Notes under the pieces: generated by a model | Database searches by the model: none | The model's input: only the letters and a program-made list of their open reading frames with translations | Told to the model about the DNA's origin: nothing | Translations under genes and position numbers: made by a program | Source: Synchiropus splendidus | Lineage: Eukaryota; Chordata; Actinopteri; Syngnathiformes; Callionymidae | DNA: 64,000 bases | Assembly (NCBI RefSeq): GCF_027744825.2 | Contig: NC_071334.1 | Span: 58,533,437-58,597,436 of the forward strand | Reading direction: 5' to 3' | Shown here: in pieces, positions 33,371 to 64,000 of the stretch | Numbering within the stretch: the first letter of the stretch is position 1 | Layout of the letters: the number at the start of each line of letters is the position of its first letter

Positions 33371-34714
33371 GAACAAGAGTTCGCCTCGAAGGTTTTCTGA
33401 CAGCAATGCGTGACCATACTGTAAATCGTATGAATCTATTTATCTTTTATTTGTCTTAATCTAGTCTTTTAAAACGTACTTATTTTATCATATTTATTTT
33501 ATTTATTCATCATAAATTGTGATCGTTCATCCCTGTCATAAAATTGTAGAGCACTTCCTTCCAGGGTACTGGCCAGTCTTAAATATCCATTCAAAACAAT
33601 TTAGCATGTATTCCGCTGTGAGGCATGGTATAATACACTTTTCTGCAGTGATGTAGTAATGTACATCATACTATATACGGAAGACTGGAATGACCTTTAC
33701 ATTTGCATCATGTCAATCAAGATTAAAAATCCAAGCATTGATTCAATATTGAATGTGCTGTCTAATAAAGTTACTGCTCAAAAATTAATATCGCATTTAC
33801 CTAGCAGAAAGTATGTATGAGACTAACACTATATGACAAAATCATTTTATTCAGGAGTATACACAGACAGATACAAATAAAAAAAAATGTTGTCATTTTA
33901 AAGTTTACAAAGTATGCAGGTGCCAAGGTTAAATGGTATTTTAGAAGTGTCATGTTTCAGCAATCACCATAAGACATTACATTATAAGCACAAAACTCTG
34001 AGTGATCAGAAGGAAATATAACTACATTCTGATTTATTACATCAAACATCAGATGTGTGTTAGAGAAAATTAGACAAAATGTGTTGTTGTTTTTTTCAGC
34101 AATACTGATGATATATTTACAATATTCTACCTTATTGTCGTTGAACAAGTTTACTTTTATCCCAGGGTTAGAAGAAATACGATCACAAAGCTGTCAAAAG
34201 ATACAATTTTACAGTATTGAAAACATAAATAATATTAGCTGTTCAAAAAGCCAAAGTCCAGCTCGAGCTTCCTTTTCACTACACAGATGGGCCACTTTCA
34301 ATTGCACAGCAACACATTGTTATCTATTGGGTTACAATATTGTGTGTTTTTTTCTGTGACATTTAGAGGGTGAATGGTGATGCTTTAGCAGTGTGACTAC
34401 ATCTGAAAGTTCAATTATGAGAAATCATCTTTAAAAGATGAATTGTACTTGAAGCAAAATGTAGGATGTAGACAAATGACAGGTAATTATTTTCATACTT
34501 CAATTCTATTCTCAATGTTTAGAGTATTTGGTGATGATTTGAAATGGTTTTAAAAAAGACAATTGCTTGTGACAACATGTTATCAGTTGCACGATATACA
34601 TCAAAATGTGCATCAGTGTTCTTCATACTTAAAATCACTTCTACTAGTTTAATACTTAACTAAAAAAGGGATTGCTTTTCCATTTACTTTGGGTGTGCTG
34701 AATTCATACAGTAT

Positions 34715-34740
34715 AATAACCTTTTTAAAAAAAGGTTATT
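34715..34740. repeat. Perfect 12-bp inverted repeat (hairpin)
   Basis: AATAACCTTTTT and AAAAAGGTTATT are separated by two A residues and pair without mismatch. In the presumed megf10 3' UTR it could form a stem-loop in RNA. A G+C content of four pairs makes it weak, so function is uncertain. Confidence 0.75.
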
Positions 34741-34827
34741 ACCTTATTCTGCACCCAATTAACTGCTCGAACATCTAATGTGCTCAACATGCAATTACAC
34801 AGGCAAATACAACTTCATATATTTGTT

Positions 34828-35100
34828 TAACATCAAATAAATGTGGGAATGCAAGTGCCAGTTTTAGTTTTGCTTTCAAAAAATGTATTCCTGCTTCATC
34901 TCTTTGTACTGAAGACAGTTCAGATTCAGGTCAATCATTAATGACTCGCGAAATACAGTTTACCAACTAAATAAGCCTTGACTGGAGTATTAGCTTCATA
35001 TGTCACGAAATAAATAAGGCAAGCACTTGTTCATCACTGAGTATACTAATGACTGGACGTTTGTGTTGTAGCGTGTTGAAAGATTTCAGCGTAAAATGAA
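34828..35100. repeat. Repeat copy B (direct copy of 32296-32603)
   Basis: Long identical stretches are shared in the same order and orientation: 'aacatcaaataaatg', 'tgtattcctgcttca', 'caggtcaatcat', 'aaataaataaggt/c', 'tgagtatactaat', 'ctggacgtttgtg'. It lies about 2.5 kb from copy A, on the other side of tbc1d13 exon 1. Confidence 0.8.
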
Positions 35101-36014
35101 GCCAGACTGGGAGCTGGGAATGGGTTGTAAAACTAGAAGTGAAGGACTTCTGGCTCACAAGGCCCTGGTTATGTGACCTGTTCCGTGTCTTTATGCAAGC
35201 AGAAGCTCAACAATCAAAACCGCAAAATCAAAACACTGCGCACACTGAGTTAAGAATATCGGTACCTTGTCTCGTCTCACATCCCACACAGTCACGAGTA
35301 ATTGTGAGAGAGTTTAGACATTTGTCACCTCTTCAAAAGCTCTGCACTGGACTTCAGGTGTAAACTACTGCTATCACTTGTACACACAACTTTGGTTAAC
35401 TCAACAACTCTTTGACTCCAGCTGCTCCAAGCAGATTGGCCTCTCCTTTTCATACAATAACAGTGATTGATTACACAGAGGAAAGCAAAAGGCAAGAGTG
35501 GGAACTTTTCTAAATTCAATCAATTTCAAGTCAAAAATATTTATGTGGGAGCTGATTTTGAAACGTGATATAGGTGGAATATATTTGATCTCAAGATCAC
35601 ACAGGAAAACATGTCAAAACAGGCTCTCAAAACTGATTCTATCCATGCTTCAGAAAACGAATACAAAAATAGATGTTTGTATTTGAACGTTTTAAGGCCT
35701 CAGTAAGCTATAGTTCAGTGCTACATGATAGAATGTCGCCACTTCAGTGGCGCTTTCCTGCAGAGATTATGAAATGTTCCACTCTTCTCCAGAAGATGGC
35801 AGTGATGAGAAAGTCTTTGTTGCTAGTGGTGCTGCAATAAAGCCTTCTTAAGTGCAATGATCCAGGCGGGAGACAAACTGCATCATTCAACAACATCTTC
35901 AAGTCCAACCCACTCAGTTCCAGCCATTTAGTAAAGTTTGTTTGGACGAGTGGGGTCAAGAGTGTCTGTGCCCACATTGTCCGGTGCTAGTTACTGCACC
36001 AGGTTTCTCTGCAT

Positions 36015-58638
<22,624 letters not shown>

Positions 58639-61600
58639 CACCAACTCAACTGTGTTACTCCTGAAAAACAGGGGCAAATGTTACTTCTGCAACACACAAA
58701 CCAACGTACGTGTAGCTAATACGTGCATTAGAAGCACACATTTTGATGTAAGAAATAACAATGTCCTAAACAAAAGCGGGAGCATTATTTTTTTCGGTCC
58801 TAGGTCTGGGAATCGTGCCATCTTAAATATTCACCAATACAAATTATTTTTTATTTTAATGCAGTGAAATTTTCACTTCCTTTTCAATTATTGAAAGGTT
58901 TCACAAAATAAGACATATGGTAAGAACATAAAGGATATATTATAAACTTAATTAAAACTTATTTTAATTTATTTTACTACATAAAACACAATGCTAGAAT
59001 TTTCTAAAAATCCCAAAAAATATATCCCAAAGAATATGACTGCGTCCTTGTTACGCAGAACACAGTGGGGATGATCCACTTGGCAAATTAGTGCAGAATA
59101 AAGGTATGGCAGTGAAAAAGAACAGTCATGTAGTGCAATATTCCATTAAATATTTTAACCCATCTGCATGACTCAACCTCGACTGGAGAAATCTAAGTGA
59201 CACACACACTTTTTTTTTAAAGAACTAAGCTGTCAAGACATTATTTTGTTGCATTGCTGTGAATTTGGTAAACATCATTTCAGGCCAATCCCGCCCTCAG
59301 CAGGGCCCGGCCCCACGCAGCCGTCCCTCCAGTCCCCTCAAGCCCTGCAACTGCTGCTGACTATATTGATTGTATTGTCTTTGCTTGGGTCTCTGTGTCA
59401 ATTAGCAAGCTGGATAAAAACCAGCCTGTGCAGTGCTGCAGTGCTACACCAGAAAATACATTAGTCACACAAACAACTTCAGTGGGAGGCTTCAATTTCC
59501 AAAATAGTACCCCCACGTCTCACTACATCAATGCTTCATTTAAACAGATCTGGGACATGTAATCAACAGTTTCATCACTGCTCTATATTTATGGCTTTAT
59601 TTTAGACCAGTAAAATGAGAACTGCTCTGCCACGACAGAATCAGAGAAAAACAAGTTTGGGTTATACAGTGCTGTTTGAGAAATTCTTACTTGAAGTGAC
59701 TTACAAGAATAAAAGTGTTGGATGACTCGTGACACCGGAGGATTTTCATCCTGTATCACCTAGCATATTTCAATTGACTTATTTTTATATACATGCACCA
59801 TGGATCATTTCCCCATCTCCGCTCTGGTGTCCCCATCTCCAGCTTATTTTGCCCAACATGTTGAAAAGGTCAGCTGCATCCTTGGTCCCAGACAATCGTT
59901 GACCTCATTTCCATATTTCAGTCAAGTTTTGCTGCATAAACTAACCATGCTTCCTGTATTCCTGGATTGTGACTTAAGGCAGCTAACTTAAAATAGCTAA
60001 AAAACAGTAAACAGTAACAGTAAACAGTGAATTATTACTAAATACATACATATATAAACACCCGCTCAACACTAAAAGGCAAAATATAACCTCAAATATG
60101 TAACTTATCTCAAGCAGACGTCTTCAAGAAATTGACATGTTTAAAAGAAGAGCTCTGTTATGTCTGTGTAATGTCAGGTTACAGTCCGGCATGCCAAGAT
60201 AAGTGCTGGTGTTTGATGCTAAATTTGAGTTGAGGTTAAAGAGCAACCTAACACCCTGTTTTCACTTCAAGATGCCCATTAACAAATTCTAAAACTGCAT
60301 TTAAAGCTCTAAAGAAGCAATTGCACTCCATCCGTTGCTTTTACTTGCATGTTAGAGATGTTACCACAAACTTAGCTGCTTCTGAAATTGAAGGGAAAAC
60401 AGAAAACTGCTACATTTTGAGACCTTCCATTGGGGTCCAGTTGTGTGGGTGTTATCTGTTATTAAATAATCCAAATGTCATCAACTTGGTATTGTCATCC
60501 ATCACCTGACTCCTTTAAGACGATTTTTGTTAGCTCCTTCAGTGTGCCCACACCATTGTTTCAATTTTCCAGCCACAGCTGTTTACCAGAGTGCCAATAT
60601 GGCAACATTACAGCCTCGACAGCCAGACTGCAAATGGAACTTCGGCCTACAAGCTTGAAAGTGTGTCTTCTGCACATAGATGGCTGATGGTGGTGGTAGG
60701 CAACAAGTCTCCTGTGGCTGGACGGCTTCTGACCGTGTCTTTATGGAAGGTTTACAGGCCAGGAGGGACCTGTCCTCTCTGGTTTCACTGAGCAAGAGCC
60801 GGCACAGCTGCAGCCACCAACACAAGATAAACCCTCCCCACTCCAAGACAACTGCACTGCTACACAAACAAGGGCCTGCTGTGCGTGTGAAAGGCCTCCA
60901 GACACACAAACCTTGGAGGAGCGGATTAGACTGGGGTGCACAACTTTGATACTCTGTTCGAGGCAGCATACTAGTGACGCCTCTCTGACCGCTCACAAAG
61001 ACCCGTCAGGATCCAAAAACTGCTGTCTGAAGTTTCTCCAGGTCCAAACAAAAGCTGCAGTCAGCCCAGGGAGCGACGTTTGTCTCCCACATTCTGTTAC
61101 AACACTGTGTTCTCTACATCCAAACCCTGTTAATATGATGCTTTTAATATGTTTAACGTTTCAGTGTTGCTTCGACTCACTTGATCTTTGACATAACTGG
61201 AGCAAATTGGCACGTGTATATGACATTATATAGATATCGTTTTATGAACCCAAGGTTATGCTGAGATGTTCCAGAATTAAGCACATGATCTTTAACTAAG
61301 CACCAATGTAACTAAACTCACTAGTATGTTTCCCCTGACTGTTTTTAGTCAACACTGTGAACTTTTACTTTCCCATCGTGGTTCATTCCGCGCGGCTGAC
61401 AAAACAACAGCTGAAGCAGGCGAAGTGGACCTACAGCTGACGCCTGAGTGGAACGGAGACAGCTCAGACATATTACATTTGGTATACAACTGTGTGGATG
61501 ATGACAAGCTTTCAAAGCTGCAACCACCATTATACTTAGGATGTAAACTAATTATTGATGGAGCGGAAATGAGATGGCTTAACCTACTTGCAACAGCTGA

Positions 61601-63079
61601 CTTCCACAAATACATTATCAACACACTTCAGATTTGTATATTTTTTGTGATGACGTTCAGAAGACGCAGAGGAATGACTGTCTTCAGCAACACTGACACT
61701 TGATTGGTCCGAGAAAAGACACAGAGAAGGTGACAATGAAATTATAAAACACAAACCACAATAACTACCTCTCTTTCATCCTACCAGGTTTGTGTGAGTC
61801 TTCAATGAACAGTTCCATCCTGTCTGAATCACGGACACCAGTCATTCAAGACAACAAATATGGCTCCTCTAGTTAAAATAACTGCGAGCCACTGCCTTCA
61901 TATCACTTTCACTGGGAGGTCTGGAGAAGTGAGAATGTGTAATGTATGGCAGGTGCAGCTTATTACAATCATTTAAAGTCTCCTAGGAACTGTTAGTCTC
62001 TTCATTGGTCCCTCACTAAAAACAGAAACAGGTGGTCCTTTTGGACTGAGTCCATTTGAAACAATCGACAACACTCAAATGCACTCCACTGTACTGTATT
62101 GGTGTTTAAAAATGTTCAGTGGATGAAAATGAAAGTACACATAAGCTAATATTACTGATACTGTTTATTATCCTGCAACAATTGTGCCTAACAATTGGTA
62201 GTTCCAAATGCATAAATCATATTCACTTCTATTTTTACTCATGTAACACTTATATTACTACTTTGTGTGTCAGTGTCGGATTTGTTTATTTATATTTCAC
62301 ATATCAAATATTTTAGATTGAAATACCATTAAAATATGTGTAATTGCAGCTTAATGCAGGTCAGAAATTTTTTTTATTTTTGTTATTGAAGTTATAAGTA
62401 TTTGCATCTATATACTTCCATCCTCAAGTCAAAATAATTTAGGATAGGTCATTTGGGCTCAATGCCTTTGATAGTTATGTCAAGTGCTTCACAGTCAGGA
62501 CGATGTCGAATTAAATAAATACATGTTTCGACCTAGGTTATGGTTGAGGATCTTTATGTAATATTTACAGTTGTTCATATTATAGTTACAGTATGTTCTG
62601 AGACAAACACACCTGTAATGACTATGAGGAATGTATAGCGGGAATAATGGACAGACATAATTAAAAAAAAAAAACGGTTCTTCACAATCCTTTTCAGTCT
62701 CTGTATCATGTAAGAAGAAATATTGACAGAAGTGCCAATAATGCTAGTAATAGCAAAGTTAATCGGTACAAAATCGACATGGAACATATCAAGTAACACG
62801 TTTGTAATGTGTGTAATGCATCAGAGGATTAGAATAAACATTCATCACTTAAAATAGTCCATACTCGAACGGTGTTTAATGAAAAACCTCAATAGAAAAC
62901 TCAGTGCTGTTATTATTCAACATGTTGATCTCGCATCTCAAAGGTCCTCTTAAAAACACAAGAGACAAGTTTAAGGTGTCCGTCCAACAACTTCAATAAT
63001 GACGCGATGAAGAAAAATAACATCGTCATCCAAGTCAAAACACTTTTCATTGTTGGCTGATTTCACTATTATGGTTTAC
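58639..63079. other. Region upstream of the megf10 ATG exon; no gene recognised
   Basis: The megf10 ATG exon begins at a splice acceptor (CCTGTTTTTCAG, 58661), so this stretch is probably a first intron of about 4.4 kb. Open frames at 60583-60996 (-) and 61326-61703 (+) have no recognisable domain and no convincing splice context. Short direct repeats ('aaacagtaaacagtaacagtaaacagt', about 60003-60030) are the only other pattern seen. Confidence 0.45.
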
Positions 63080-63345
63080 CTTGTCTATTTAGGGAAAGCG
63101 ATCCTGCTCTGGTTCATGGGTCCGCTGGTCCTGATGTTGGAATGAGTTAAAAATCAAAACAACAAATATGGAATTATTTTCCTCTTATAAATGTTACGCG
63201 TGTCCAAGAAGATGGATCAGGTCTCCGTCTACGTCTCCAAATACCGATCAACTTCTCTCTTCACCAAAACACCGTCCGGAGTGCCACTCTGACGTCATCT
63301 GGCGTTGGGCCAATCAGTAGCTGGCAACTTCCACATCCGGAAACA
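63080..63345 (-). promoter_or_regulatory. Candidate promoter and noncoding exon 1 of megf10
   Basis: Within 55 bp lie a perfect CRE (TGACGTCA, 63290-63297), a CCAAT box (63310-63314) and an ETS-type CCGGAA (63337-63342). About 200 bp toward megf10 there is a good minus-strand donor, GACAAG|GTAAAC (exon end 63080). Together these fit a promoter plus noncoding first exon splicing to 58660. The same element could drive a + strand gene beyond the window. Confidence 0.4.
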
Positions 63346-64000
63346 ACATTTGTATATTCAAGTTCATTATCATGAAAATGTATTGGGAGAAATATGTCTT
63401 CAGTAAAATCACAGGACAGGATCGAGTCTACATTATTGGACATTTGCTTCCGTTCGTTCATATTTTAAGTGTAAAAATAAATCACGTATAGCTATTATTA
63501 TATCTCATCCCAAAACAAAACAAACCAGTTGAACTTAAGTAATATATTGACATTGTTTTGTACGTCATTGCTGTATGGTAGACAAAACACCGTGTACCCT
63601 TTGGGCGCACCAGACTTACACTTTATTGAGTTACAGATTGCAAGATGCATTTACTGTACAGTATTTACACCGGTCTTCTCCCATCTCGACGTAGGTGACT
63701 ATGTGATCCTTTGATGCCTACCGAGATGATGTGTCAACCCAGGCTAAACATAATACGTTGCTTTAATTGTTGCAGGCATACAATAACATGAAATTCCGCC
63801 TCCAAATCGCACTCGCCGTAGCATTGACTCTGCTGCCACCTAATGGAAATGTAAACGAACCCTGCAAACTGAAGACTGTAACTGTGATAGCGATAATTAT
63901 ATGATCACCATTTTCATAAAACCGTGTCCCCCAATAACAACAGGATGTGTGCATAGCCTATCGAAACGTAACATTAGAAAACACCGCACTTCAAATGCTA
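63346..64000. other. Right edge; nothing recognised
   Basis: AT-rich sequence without a recognisable exon, RNA gene or repeat of known type. A short 'ctgctgccacctaatgga' near 63830 resembles other gene-desert motifs in the window but is not diagnostic. Confidence 0.4.

Larger units (their letters stand above)
33846..36014 (-). other. Probable megf10 3' UTR
   Basis: About 2.2 kb follow the megf10 stop with no recognisable exon. An AATAAA on the minus strand at 33851-33846 is a plausible distal poly(A) signal and would end the transcript about 480 bp before the tbc1d13 promoter. MEGF10 mRNAs have long 3' UTRs, which suits this reading. A nearer AATAAA overlaps the stop codon (36019-36014). The span holds repeat copy B (34828-35100) and a perfect palindrome (34715-34740). 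Confidence 0.4.

Noticed and set aside
60583..60996. 137-aa open frame on the minus strand
   Set aside because: No recognisable domain, composition typical of random frame, no supporting splice signals, and overlapping frames of similar length on the other strand.
61326..61703. 125-aa open frame on the plus strand
   Set aside because: No family resemblance, and no promoter or splice context; likely chance.

Overview
The window reads as ordinary vertebrate nuclear DNA, and specifically teleost fish. Its genes are split into many short exons with GT-AG introns. The encoded proteins align end to end with human SPR, SMYD1, DQX1, THNSL2, TBC1D13 and MEGF10 as I remember those families. The noncoding parts carry decayed fish-type retroelement and DNA-transposon relics. 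Many introns are very short (65-100 bp) and there is no sign of prokaryotic organisation. I cannot name the species; a percomorph-like teleost is a reasonable guess. All exon models were built by hand from reading frame, splice sites and remembered family alignments. Every model closes in frame.

Layout, left to right. (1) spr, + strand, 550-3229, 3 exons: sepiapterin reductase. (2) smyd1, + strand, 5142-11198, 10 exons including a 39-nt cassette exon: muscle SET/MYND methyltransferase. An antisense tRNA-Gly(CCC) gene sits in its intron 4. (3) dqx1, - strand, 12142-18918, 11 coding exons, convergent with smyd1: DEAH-helicase-like protein whose catalytic motifs are largely eroded. A probable noncoding first exon lies near 20.6-20.8 kb. 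(4) thnsl2, - strand, 21967-25481, 8 coding exons: PLP-dependent threonine-synthase-like protein. (5) A spacer at 25.5-28.2 kb with a tRNA-Asp(GTC) gene and the 3' end of a dead LINE. (6) tbc1d13, - strand, 28253-33256, 12 exons: Rab-GAP, with one GC-AG intron. (7) megf10, - strand, 36015-58638, 24 coding exons: EMI/multi-EGF engulfment receptor, with a 7.9 kb intron 4 and a probable 2.2 kb 3' UTR. A compact CRE/CCAAT/ETS element near 63.3 kb may be its promoter.

The six protein genes do not form one pathway. spr, smyd1, dqx1 and thnsl2 all have human orthologues on 2p and look like a preserved linkage block. tbc1d13 (human 9q34) and megf10 (human 5q23) come from other human locations, so the thnsl2/tbc1d13 spacer is a possible old rearrangement junction. 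smyd1 and megf10 both act in muscle biology (myofibre assembly; satellite cells and engulfment).

I found no CRISPR array, phage, operon or toxin system, and no convincing wholly new gene. The points most worth following up are: the eroded dqx1 helicase motifs, the antisense tRNA beside the smyd1 cassette exon, the GC-AG intron in tbc1d13, the local direct duplication flanking the tbc1d13 promoter, the altered NNAG motif in Spr, and the M-box-like site upstream of spr.
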